Shown in pieces: positions 54,795-63,746 of a stretch of DNA of 64,000 nucleotides. How positions within the stretch are numbered: the stretch's first letter is position 1; every line of letters begins with the position of its first letter. The notes under the pieces are model-generated. The model saw nothing but the letters and a program-made list of their open reading frames with translations. It was not told the DNA's origin and made no database searches. A program made the position numbers and the translations under genes. This stretch comes from Fragum whitleyi (Eukaryota; Mollusca; Bivalvia; Cardiida; Cardiidae): NCBI GenBank assembly GCA_948146395.1, contig OX411543.1, positions 27,854,026-27,918,025 of the forward strand, read 5' to 3'.

Positions 54795-55264
54795 ATGGCA
54801 TTCTATGTTGCAGTGCAAAATAGTTTTAACTGCCTTAATGTTTGATAAGAGATTGAGAGAGTATTTGTTGATTTCATTGAGGTATCTCACAAAACAGCTT
54901 TTTGCTCAAAATTATTTTCATTTAGTGAAAAAATTCTTTCCAGCCAATCAGAATGCATCCGTTTCAAACTGCTGTTTTGAAAACTATCTTTTTTTATGCT
55001 TTGCATTGAAAGATTGGGGGCATGTTATTCTACTGTTTTCTGTCGATCTGTCTGTTTGCAAAACTTAATACAAAGACTAAACTTTGCAAATTGCCTTAAG
55101 GCTATTCAAGATACTATACTCTTATTTCGTATGATGATTGATCTTGATGGTTGGCATCTATAGAAACCAAGGTCAAGGTCATCTGTCAAGGCCACAGGTT
55201 TTAAAAAATGTTGTTTTGGGGAAATTCATTTTTTACATACAAATTTTTTTTTCTTTATCTCTAG
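54795..55264 (+). repeat. Hairpin fragment and decayed H3 element before the last exon
   Basis: 54843-54890 matches one arm of the 50450 palindrome. 55008-55250 is a worn H3 element (GATTGGGGGCATGTTATTC, CTGTCGATCTGTCTG, CTATTCAAGATACTATACTC, AAGGTCAAGGTCATCTGTC). Confidence 0.5.
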
Positions 55265-55524
55265 AATCGTATGAATCTCAATATCATTCTTCTGAGATGG
55301 AAGGTCAAGGCTATGGTTACTATGGCAATGAGCAGTATCAAGGGGAGTATGGCTATAACAACTGGAACGTTCCCAATCAAGGTCATTACTACGGTTACCC
55401 AGATCACCATGGTTACCAAGGGTATCATGGTTCCCCTCACAACATGAACTCTCCAGTGATGATTCTGCAGCGAAACTGGAACCATGGGCAAGGTCATGGA
55501 GGCTACCCACATCATCATAAATAA
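55265..55524 (+). CDS. YTHDC2: YTHDC2 last coding exon: Tyr/Gly/His-rich C-terminal tail
   Basis: The acceptor is TTTATCTCTAG; it enters in phase 1 and ends with TAA at 55522-55524. It encodes 85 residues starting ESYESQYHSSEMEGQGYGYY. The composition is strongly Tyr, Gly, His, Gln and Asn (HYYGYPDHHGYQGYHGSPHN, GQGHGGYPHHHK), the type of low-complexity sequence that tends to be disordered and to self-associate. No folded domain follows the YTH domain. Vertebrate YTHDC2 as I recall it ends soon after the YTH domain, so this tail appears lineage-specific. An AATAAA overlaps the stop and an ATTAAA lies at about 55573; the real poly(A) site is not fixed by sequence alone. Confidence 0.88.
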
Positions 55525-56000
55525 ATCCTTATCCTAGTCATGCTAGTCTATAGCTTTTTTTGTTTACAAAATGATTAAAAAAAACAATGATTATTGTACT
55601 TCTTTAAGTTAGTGGACCTGTAATATTTCTGCAAAATTCGGAAGTAATGAACTTTAACTGATTTTTCATTTGGAAACCTTGGTAAAAATTGGAAATTTCA
55701 TGAGTTCCGAAATGTTTCAGAACTAATACGGTTCCACTACCTGAATTGGTGAAATGAAAAAAAGCATGATGTTTATTATGTAATTTGACTGGTTTGTTGG
55801 TGGGATTATCAATTGATAATCTTTATTTGATAATTCTATGTTATTCCATGAAAAGCATTACAGAATGGCAAATGATGAGAAGTCAATCCTAAAACTAAAA
55901 AGAGACTAGCTGCACATTAAATTTAAACCCAATTAACACCTTATTTTTACTGTATGGATGATTCAATGACTGTGTTATTTCCACAGATAATTTTATTACA
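55525..56000. other. 3' UTR / intergenic sequence
   Basis: AT-rich; may hold the YTHDC2 3' UTR. No gene or repeat end recognised before the DIRS element. Confidence 0.5.
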
Positions 56001-56064
56001 TTTATTAGCAATAATACGGTATTTAACTGAGATAGTGTTCCGGTTGCGCATGCGCATCAGTGTG
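56001..56064 (+). repeat. DIRS left inverted terminal repeat
   Basis: 56001-56032 is an exact inverse of 60262-60293. 56021-56064 (GATAGTGTTCCGGTTGCGCA, TGCGCATCAG) is inverse to 60532-60576. It contains the palindrome TGCGCATGCGCA. Confidence 0.9.
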
Positions 56065-56276
56065 TTTCCGCTAGCGCTTTGGAAAACGTGCTTGTTCGAA
56101 CGTAGTTCGAATTTTATTATTCTCGGCGTAGCTGAGGCGTGATTTGCATTTTTCGGTGATTACTTGTGTTCGCCGGTCTTTTGGGAGCACGTATATGCGC
56201 CTGTACGTAGTTCAGGCTGTGATTTTCGTGTTAAAATCGACTTTAATTGCCAGCGCGTGGTGCTGTAGATTTCAAA

Positions 56277-57365
56277 ATGGCGGACAACGAAAAGAAAAAA
56301 GTGAAAGTGCCGGCAAAAAAGACGGACGATTGTAAAAAGTCGGACGAAAGTTCGGACAAAGCAACGAAATCGGGAACGTATAAAATCCCTCTGAAACCGG
56401 CGGCGTCGCCGCCCGGTGATTTGAATAATAACCTCATCTTGGAATGTCTAAAAAGCATCCAGGCTTCTCAGACGGCGCTTGTCGCCAGAATGGACTCGCT
56501 GGAACAGGCGAACAATTATTATGAAGAATTTGATGGTTATGAGGAAGAACCATCTCCTCCTAAGCGAGCAAGGATGGATGACTCAGGTTCTGAGCCAGAA
56601 CATGTCAGCAGATTTGCTGACTTATCCAAGAAATTTAAAGCCACAGAATTATGTGATGCTGATGTGGATGAGTTTCTGGCAGAAACTGTGACAGAGGTCT
56701 ATAGGAAAGGCATGGGCCCAGAAAAATACGAGCACTCTATTAAAGATGAAGTGTGTCCTCGTCCGGCAAATTGTGAAGGCCTAGTGATGGCCAAAATGAA
56801 CAAATTAGTTTGGGATGTTATGTCGGCACAAAGCCGAACTAATGACAAAAAACTACGAAACATCTCGACCTCAATCGTGAAAGCTGGTGTCTGTTTGACA
56901 AAAACTATGAATATGGCTGCTCAGATTGAGAGAGTACTAACAGAAAAAGGCCTGGACATTGAGATTAACATGTCGGATATAATAAATGGATGTCATGACG
57001 CTATGGGTCTCATGGGTCACTCAAACTACCAAACAAATATGTTTAGGAGAGATTTATTGCGTCCTGAACTAAAGAAGGAATATGCTCATCTCTGTACCCA
57101 CACACTACCTGTTACAACTGAATTGTTTGGGGATGACGTGTCTAAGACGGCACGAGAGATTGAAGACACAGCCAAAATTAGAGACAGAATGGCTGGATCA
57201 TCAATACAACGAAGCAATTACAGGCCTAGGCCATGGAATCGTGGTCGTTTCAGGAGTCTTATCAGATCTAGACCCAGCCAAACAGCTACATATTCAAACT
57301 TTTGTAGCACAGACTCAAAAAACTACAACAGACGGCCAGGGGTTCGTCCCCTGCAGAAAAACTAG
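56277..57365 (+). CDS. DIRS ORF1, Gag-like
   Basis: Starts at the ATG in CAAAATGGCGG, 276 bases inside the element; an upstream in-frame ATG at 56247 is in a poorer context. The product is 362 residues. The N terminus is Lys-rich (MADNEKKKVKVPAKK), a Pro/Ser segment and a short helix with LKSIQASQTALVARMDSLEQ follow, then an acidic patch, then a helical core (residues ~130-330). It ends in a basic, Arg-rich tail (RPRPWNRGRFRSLIRSRP), likely nucleic-acid binding. There is no CCHC zinc knuckle. It corresponds in position to the Gag-like first frame of DIRS elements. The next frame overlaps its end. Confidence 0.8.
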   Translation: MADNEKKKVKVPAKKTDDCKKSDESSDKATKSGTYKIPLKPAASPPGDLNNNLILECLKSIQASQTALVARMDSLEQANNYYEEFDGYEEEPSPPKRARMDDSGSEPEHVSRFADLSKKFKATELCDADVDEFLAETVTEVYRKGMGPEKYEHSIKDEVCPRPANCEGLVMAKMNKLVWDVMSAQSRTNDKKLRNISTSIVKAGVCLTKTMNMAAQIERVLTEKGLDIEINMSDIINGCHDAMGLMGHSNYQTNMFRRDLLRPELKKEYAHLCTHTLPVTTELFGDDVSKTAREIEDTAKIRDRMAGSSIQRSNYRPRPWNRGRFRSLIRSRPSQTATYSNFCSTDSKNYNRRPGVRPLQKN

Positions 57366-59420
57366 ACAAACTTTTACATGATGTAAGTACTTTAGGTAAC
57401 TTTTCAGCAGGTAGATTGGAATATTTTGTCTCTGAATGGGAAAAAATTACTTCTGATAAAGTTATATTGGAAATGGTGAAAAACTGTCACATTGAATTTA
57501 TAAATAATGAAAATCCAAAACAAATTCATGTACCTCAAAGGCAATTCAATGTTGTCGAAAGTTCCATTTTTTGATCAGGAAATAACAAAACTGTTAGATC
57601 AAAAAGTCATTACTGAGGTTAAACCACATGAAAATCAGTTCATTTCACCGATTTTTCTCAAACAAAAGAAGTATGGAGACTATAGATTAATTTTAAACTT
57701 AAAAGAACTTAATACATACATTCCTTACCGACATTTTAAAATGGAAACTTTTGAAAATGCTATTTCACTTGTCAGAAAAGACATGTTTATGGCGTCTCTC
57801 GACATTCGTCATGCTTACTACTCTGTGCGAATTGCAGAAGAGGATCAAATTTACCTTCGGTTTGTGTGGAGACAAACAATATTTCAATTTACCTGCTGCC
57901 CCAACGGAATCAGCCATGGGCCACTCTGGTTCACTAAATTAATGAAGCCAGTTTATGCAAGCTTAAGAAATATGGGTCACATTAGTACAGGTTTTATAGA
58001 TGACAGCTTGCTAGGCAGTCTCTCAAAAGAAAACTGTTACACCAATCTTTACGATACTGTTAGTTTAATGGTTAAACTGGGATTCATATTAAATTTGGAT
58101 AAGTCTGTTCTTCAACCCACTAAAGTTATCATATATCTTGGAAATGTGATTGATTCAGAAAAAATGATAGTATGTTTACCACAAGAAAAGAAATTGCTTA
58201 TCCTTAGTGAATGCAAAAAATTGTTCATTGCTATGGAAGCGCCTATACGACAGGTTGCCAAAATCATAGGACTTACGGTCACTTCTTTCTCCGCTGTTGA
58301 TTATGGAAAATTATTTTACAGAGAACTAGAAATGGCTAAAATACATTGTTTAAAGCTTAATTGTGGTAACTATGATGCAAAAATGATAATAACATCTAGC
58401 ATGTAGTCTGATTTGAATTGGTGGATTGAGAATGTTCAGTCCCAAGTACGGGTCATAGACAGAGGTACACCAGAGTTGACGATTCAGACTGATTCTAGCA
58501 AATCAGGTTGGGGCTTTAAATGTCAAGATATTATTTCTGGGGGTCGATGGACGTCAATAGAAAGATTACATCATATAAATGTCTTAGAGCTTAAAGCTAT
58601 TTTCTTCTCAATTTGTGCATTGAAAGAAAAATTGCAAGGTAAACATGTGAAAATTTTGTCAGACTCATCCACAGCAATTTGCTATGTAAAAAATATGGGT
58701 GGATGTAAATCGATTGAATGTAATCTTGTTAGTAAACAAATTTGGCAATGGTGCATGGAACATAAGACATGGATTACTATAACTCATATACCTAGTTCTA
58801 AAAATGAGGCGGATGCACCATCACGAAGTTTCAATGACAAACTTGAATGGCAATTGGATAGCAATGTATTTGATAGACTATGTAATGTATGGTCCAAACC
58901 CACTGTCGATTTGTTTGCCTCGAGGTTGAATTTTAAAGTAGAGCCATATTGCTCTTATAGACCAGACCCTAAAGCCACTTATATAGATGCGTTCTCTTTG
59001 GATTGGGGAAAATTTGAACTGAATTATATATTTCCTCCTTTCAGTATGATCAGTCGCTGCATATGCAAGATTCAACAAGACCAAGCACAAGCACTGATTA
59101 TAGTACCTCTATGGCCAACACAGCCTTGGTTCCCGGTACTATTATCAATTTTAAAAGACCAACCGCGGATACTGCGGAGGGACAGGAATCTCTTAACTAT
59201 GCCCCACACAAATCAAGTACACCCACTTTGGCAGAAAATAGTAATGATCAGGTGTTTAGTTTCAGGAAATCCTTTCGAAATCAGGGATTTTCACCAAAAG
59301 CTACCAGCATTCTGCTATCATCCTGGAGAACATCCACTAGACACGAATATAAATCATATATTTCAAAATGGCTATTGTTCTGCAGTAAACGGAAAATTAG
59401 TGAAGTTTCTCCCGGTGTGA
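57362..59420 (+). pseudogene. DIRS reverse transcriptase / RNase H / methyltransferase-like frame, with one frameshift and one stop
   Basis: The N-terminal part (about 57362-57572; GRLEYFVSEWEKITSD) is in one frame and the RT core in another; the shift falls in a T6 run at 57567-57572. RT core: SPIFLKQKKYGDYRLILNLK, SLDIRHAYYSV with the first catalytic Asp, and FIDDS as the catalytic box. A TAG at 58404-58406 then interrupts the frame, which continues in the same phase. RNase H follows (IQTDSSKSGWGF, VLELKA, ILSDSS, NEADAPSR giving the Asp/Glu/Asp/Asp set). After it comes the DIRS-specific methyltransferase-like region (VDLFASRLN, IDAFSLDW, FPPFSMI, LIIVPLWPTQPWF). Long open frames on both sides of each lesion suggest recent damage or consensus errors. 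Confidence 0.88.
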
Positions 59421-60214
59421 AGGATATTATTGAATTCCTAACTGAACTTTATGATGCAGGGAATGGTTACAGTACACTTAACTTGGCACGATCCAGCTTA
59501 TCATCTCTCGGAATATCTATTGAATCACACCCAGCTGGTTCACATCCATTGATAATTCGCTTTATGAAGGGAGTCTTCAACCTAAGACCACCGAGACCGA
59601 GATATTCCAAAATATGGGACGTCAATATTGTCCTCAATTATCTACGAAAACTTTCTCCTGTAAAACAGTTAACTTTAAAAGATTTGACATTAAAGCTTGT
59701 GATGTTGATGGGTCTTACAAATGCAGCACGTGTAGATACACTAAACAAGTTGTCCATTGTACATATACAGAAGTTAAAATCAGAGTATGTTTTACAAATT
59801 GACGGACTACTCAAGCAGAGCAGACCGGGTCGTGATTTTTCAGTTTTATCTTTTAAAGCTTTTCCGGCGATTATGTGTGTATTTTGTGCTTAAAGAATAT
59901 CTACGAAGAACTAAACCATTGCGTGAAAAGAATCACGCAAAATTGTTAATAAGGTAAAACCTCATGCACCAGTAACTGCCAGTACCATTTCTCGGTGGAT
60001 TAAAGTAGTTATGGCTAGAGCTGGAATTGACATTAAAATGTATGGGGCTCACAGTGTGAGAGCCGCTGCTACGTCAAAGGCATCAGATAAAGCAGTGCCA
60101 ATACAGGAAATACTCCAAGTTGCTGGTTGGTCAAATGCAGGTACTTTCCAGAAATTTTACAACAAAACAGTCCAAAAGGAAGACAACTTCGCTACAGCTG
60201 TCTTGCAAGCATAA
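59063..60214 (+). pseudogene. DIRS tyrosine recombinase frame, with two frameshifts
   Basis: It overlaps the end of the RT/RH frame in another phase. Residues ~65-170 form the N-terminal core-binding part (SFRNQGFSPKATSILLSSWR, YSTLNLARSSLSSLGI). The catalytic part has the first Arg in TNAARVDTL (R223 from 59063). The frame breaks near the T run 59860-59863, continues one frame over (YLRRTKPLRE) and returns near 59945-59955. The last part has H-x-x-R in AHSVRAAATSKA and the nucleophile Tyr in FQKFYNK. The Arg, His, Arg and Tyr set is complete apart from the frame breaks. It replaces integrase in this class. Confidence 0.88.
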
Positions 60215-60261
60215 TCAGGGTATGCTTTTTATTCTCTCTTATAATTTTTGTAGCTTTGAAG

Positions 60262-60381
60262 TCTCAGTTAAATACCGTATTATTGCTAATAAACGTAATG
60301 AAATTAGAAAATTAAACGAGACTTACCTGGAAGTTGAAGTTTAATTGTAATTTTATAAGTTAAATAGTAATAAGGAGGGAT
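60262..60381 (+). repeat. DIRS internal complementary region
   Basis: 60262-60293 is complementary to the left terminus (56001-56032). 60301-60381 is complementary to the right terminus (60571-60653). The seven bases between (CGTAATG) would correspond to the junction of a circular intermediate. This is the arrangement used in the DIRS rolling or circular replication model. Confidence 0.92.
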
Positions 60382-60530
60382 TTAACTGCCTCCCTCCCAC
60401 CCAACAGGGAAAATAATTAAATGGAAATAATAATAATGATAATTGCATGATATGCTATTTCAATGTATATGTTAACATGTAAATGTTATATTCTAACATA
60501 TAATATCAAAAACCATAAGAGAGAGCTTCA

Positions 60531-60653
60531 AAAACTGATGCGCATGCGCAACCGGAACACTATCTCAGTTAAATCCCTCCTTATTACTATTTAACTTATA
60601 AAATTACAATTAAACTTCAACTTCCAGGTAAGTCTCGTTTAATTTTCTAATTT
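60531..60653 (-). repeat. DIRS right inverted terminal repeat
   Basis: CTGATGCGCATGCGCAACCG to AACACTATCTCAGTTAAAT is the inverse of the left repeat. The outer 80 bases (to about 60653) match the internal complementary region. Confidence 0.9.
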
Positions 60654-60974
60654 TTATATCCCTTGTGGCTGTTTAAGGCTATCTTATGTGGTCAGAAATC
60701 ATAAAAGTTTGGTTTTTATTCCCCTGCATTGATATATTGAGGGAAAATTGCTAGTAAAATGTCTGATTTAACTCCCAAAAACTTTTACACTTTCCATTAC
60801 TTTTGATTGCTTAATGCTAGAGTCCTTATTCTTCAAATGTGCATTGCTTGCAACCAGACATTTGAGTTGGTACCAACTGCAATGTTATCAATCAAGGCCA
60901 TTTTTCAAGGTCAAATTTGTAGAAAAAATTTGAACTATACAGTGAATTTTGTTGTAAACTACTGTATCTGAAAA
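60654..60974. other. Intergenic sequence with worn H3/H5 pieces
   Basis: ATTCCCCTGCATTGATATAT recalls an H3 head; 60800-60930 recalls H5 units (CAATCAAGGCCATTTTTCAA, GGTCAAATTTGTAG). Confidence 0.4.
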
Positions 60975-61383
60975 GGTGACTGATCAACTCGGCCCATCGG
61001 CAACTTGGCCCAACATATAACTCGGCCCAAATTTCATTTTATTATTTTCGATTCTTTATTCAGCATTTTTATTTTAGATACAAAAGTCATCAATTTTCAT
61101 TCAGTTTTTAGAAAATTTACGTATATATGCATCAGAAAATTAAAAAGTTAAATTGAAATTTTAGGATCAATCTTAGTAACGTACATAATCAAACAATAAT
61201 TCCATAAAATATTATTAAAAATATATATTAAAAATAATTTAGGAAAGCCCAGTAAGGTATAATAGCATCGTTTGTAAAAACTTGTACATATTTCATGAAA
61301 AATAATCTATGTTACTAGAGACTATATATTTGGGCCGAGTGGACCGGGCCGAATTATTTGATTGGTCGAGTTGATTGGTAACC
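60975..61383. mobile_element. hAT-like MITE with exact 8 bp target duplication
   Basis: Left end GGTGACTGATCAACTCGGCC, right end GGTCGAGTTGATTGGTAACC. TCTGAAAA is duplicated exactly at 60967-60974 and 61384-61391. Inside, CTCGGCCCA words recur near both ends. No coding capacity. Confidence 0.85.
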
Positions 61384-61444
61384 TCTGAAAAATAGTAGCA
61401 TTGGATGCAGTGGTGTTTTAAAAAGCAGTTCTGTTAGCAGTGTT

Positions 61445-61530
61445 CATATCAATGGCCCAGCACAAAACAGTTGTAACTGCCTGTATATTTATAGGCAGTT
61501 ACAACTGTTTTGTGCTGAGCCATCAATATG
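61445..61530. repeat. Fold-back palindrome
   Basis: GCACAAAACAGTTGTAACTG and its inverse CAGTTACAACTGTTTTGTGC around TATATTTATA, with outer ATATCAATGGC / CCATCAATAT. Same family as 46613. Confidence 0.85.
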
Positions 61531-62715
61531 TTTCAATATCAAGTGTATTCAGACAACAGGGGTAAAGATTGGTTTTCATATGATGTGACTTCTGATCTAA
61601 ACCTGTGTCATCTGTAAGATATTCATCATATCACAAATATTCCCATACAAAACATTTTCTTTTACATAAATATGTATGACTTTCATACGGAATTGATGAA
61701 TTGCATAAAAAAAGAAAACAGGCATTGCTATTCATTTATGAAATTTCTGTCATATGACAATCGCTCTTGTTATGATTGTTATTGTTGTTGTTATTTATTT
61801 TTGAAAATAGAATAAAAGATTTTTAAATTCAAACTATTCTTGTATATATTCCTCATCAATTATCAAGAATCAGTGTGTGTTTATAATATATTGTCGTTTT
61901 CATTCTAAAACCTTGCAACTTCATCTTGTGTAAAGCTGTAAGTACAAGGTTTCGGAAGAAATTCGACAATATGTACCAAGCTGTAGATTAGAGGACATAA
62001 AAACAATTAAACAATGTGATGCATTCAAGATGAAAACTTTTTGCAAAATGGCAAAGTGGTGTACCAAATCAGATTGCTCAAAAGCCTTTTTCATCCTCAA
62101 GGCAACCATCATCATAGCATAGATAGTAGCATACATGACTCTCAATCTTAAATATCATGATTTTCACAGGGTGGCTGAACGCATTCTCTCCTTCATTTGT
62201 CTCTAACCAATGGAATAGAGGATATTTAATGATTTGTCATAGAATACCAAATTTATTAAATAAGTCCCATATAAACAGATGATAAGTTTAATAAATTCTG
62301 TATTTTATGAGCACAAATTTTATATTCTATTTATAATTATACCCAAATTTTTACGAACATTGTCAAAATTCTTGAAATTCAACATTTCAAATTTCAGTTT
62401 AAAACTGACTTCACAATACATACATTATGATGTCATTTTTGCATTACAAAATAGCGTTGCTATTTGCTCTGAGCTTATTTGCATAGTTATTCAACTTGTG
62501 TAATAACACCTAAGAAATATCAAAAATATTTAACGGGGCTATTTCACTCCCGGGGAGTAGGCCATATTAAAATGGGTAATCCTAAAAATCAAGTGGCATA
62601 GCAGCTAGAGATTAGGATATAATTAATAATGGTAGTAAGAGAGCAAGAAAAACTGTATTTTAATTTAAGATAGCTTAAAACAGGGGGGACACTTCTTATG
62701 AAAAAATTGCCATTT
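61531..62715. other. Intergenic sequence, little recognised
   Basis: 61905-61965 is a worn hairpin like 20978 (AAACCTTGCAACTTCA / AGTACAAGGTTT). 62160-62230 contains a piece of the SINE body (CTCCTTCATTTGTCTCTAAC). No coding signal. Confidence 0.4.
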
Positions 62716-63746
62716 ATAGCTCACCTGAGTCCCAAGTTCTTATGGTGAGCTATTGTGATCTAGCGGTGTCCAGCATCCATCAACATCTTTTGTACACTCT
62801 AGAGGTCACATTTATGGACAAATGTCTTGAAACTTGTTTAGAATGTTCGTCTCAATCAACCCTCTAACAAATTCATAATTGGGTCAATTGGGGTAAAAAA
62901 ATGTAGTTCAAGAAATCAAATTTTAGAAAAATCTTATATTCACTCTAAGAGGCTATATTTTTGGCCTAAATGTCTTGAAACTTGATTAGATTGTTTGCCT
63001 ACATGATATATCCTAGAATTTGAAATAGGATCAAGTTGGGTCAAAAACTTGGTCACTGGGTCAAATCTTGGAAAAAAAATGTGTGCACTCTGAGGGCCAT
63101 AATTATGGTCCAAATGTCTTGAAACTTTGTCAGAATGTTTGTCTTCATAATATGCTCAAAATTGGCTCAAGTAGGGTCAGGAACTAGGTCTAGGGTCAAA
63201 TATTAGAAATATTCTTAATATGATTTTCTTGTCATCACTCTATAGGCCACAAATATGACCGAATCTTTATTAAACTTGGTCAGAATGTTTGCCAGGTCAC
63301 AAAGGTGAACTCTATTAAAAATTGGAAGGATTCATGCCATATCAAAGGAAAAGGGGTCTCAATGACAATTTTCCTATTTATACTCTAGAGGCCACAAATA
63401 TGGCCCAAAAATCATGAAACTTTGTCAGAATGTTGGTCAGTGTACAAAGATGAACCCTTTTGAAAAAGGGAAGCATCCTTACAATATCACAGAAAAAGGG
63501 GCCTTAATGACAATCTTCTTGTTAAAGCTCTAGTTGCCACAAATATGGCCCAATTTTCATGCAACTTGGTCAGAATGTTTGCCATGTCACAAAGATGAAC
63601 CCTATTGAAAATGGGAAGCATCCTTGCCATATCACAGAAAAGGGGGCCTTAATGACAATTTTCTTTCGTATAATCTAGAGGCCACAATTATGGCCCAATC
63701 TTCATGGAACTTGGTCAGAATGTTGGCCAGGTCACAAGAATTAAAC
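62716..63746 (+). mobile_element. H1-family element, open at the window end
   Basis: The head AGCTCACCTGAGTCCCAAG..GGTGAGCTATTG lacks most of its microsatellite. At least six ~150 bp units carry CACTCTAGAGGTCACA, CTTGAAACTT, and later CCAATCTTCATG with GAAAATGGGAAG. The 3' end is not reached; the hAT-like element at 63747 interrupts it. Confidence 0.7.

Larger units (their letters stand above)
749..55524 (+). other. YTHDC2: YTHDC2 gene, 3' part (gene model)
   Basis: Six exons with matching phases (1, 0, 2, 0, 1) join to one 335-residue frame. The intron lengths are about 6.1, 4.1, 38.8, 3.0 and 1.8 kb. YTH domain residues are split over four exons. The family member is known as an m6A reader with a DEAH helicase module; that module is not in this window. 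Expression cannot be judged from the sequence. Confidence 0.9.
56001..60653 (+). mobile_element. DIRS-type tyrosine recombinase retrotransposon
   Basis: About 4.65 kb with inverted termini, three frames (Gag-like; RT, RNase H and methyltransferase-like; tyrosine recombinase), and an internal complementary region next to the right end. This set is the definition of DIRS elements; there are no LTRs, no integrase and no target duplication expected. Four lesions interrupt the frames, so this copy is not autonomous as sequenced. Confidence 0.95.

Noticed and set aside
55226..55518. Two - strand frames opposite the last YTHDC2 exon
   Set aside because: Antisense shadows of the Tyr/Gly/His-rich exon; the + strand has correct splice phase and stop.
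7020..55524. Assignment to YTHDC1 instead of YTHDC2
   Set aside because: SVQGSGHFQG, the VQISRDGQ-ELEP join and the LGG-type ending fit YTHDC2; YTHDC1 has a different wording at these places as I recall it.
56247..56276. Upstream start of DIRS ORF1
   Set aside because: The ATG at 56277 has a much better context (CAAAATGGCGG) and begins the typical Lys-rich N terminus.
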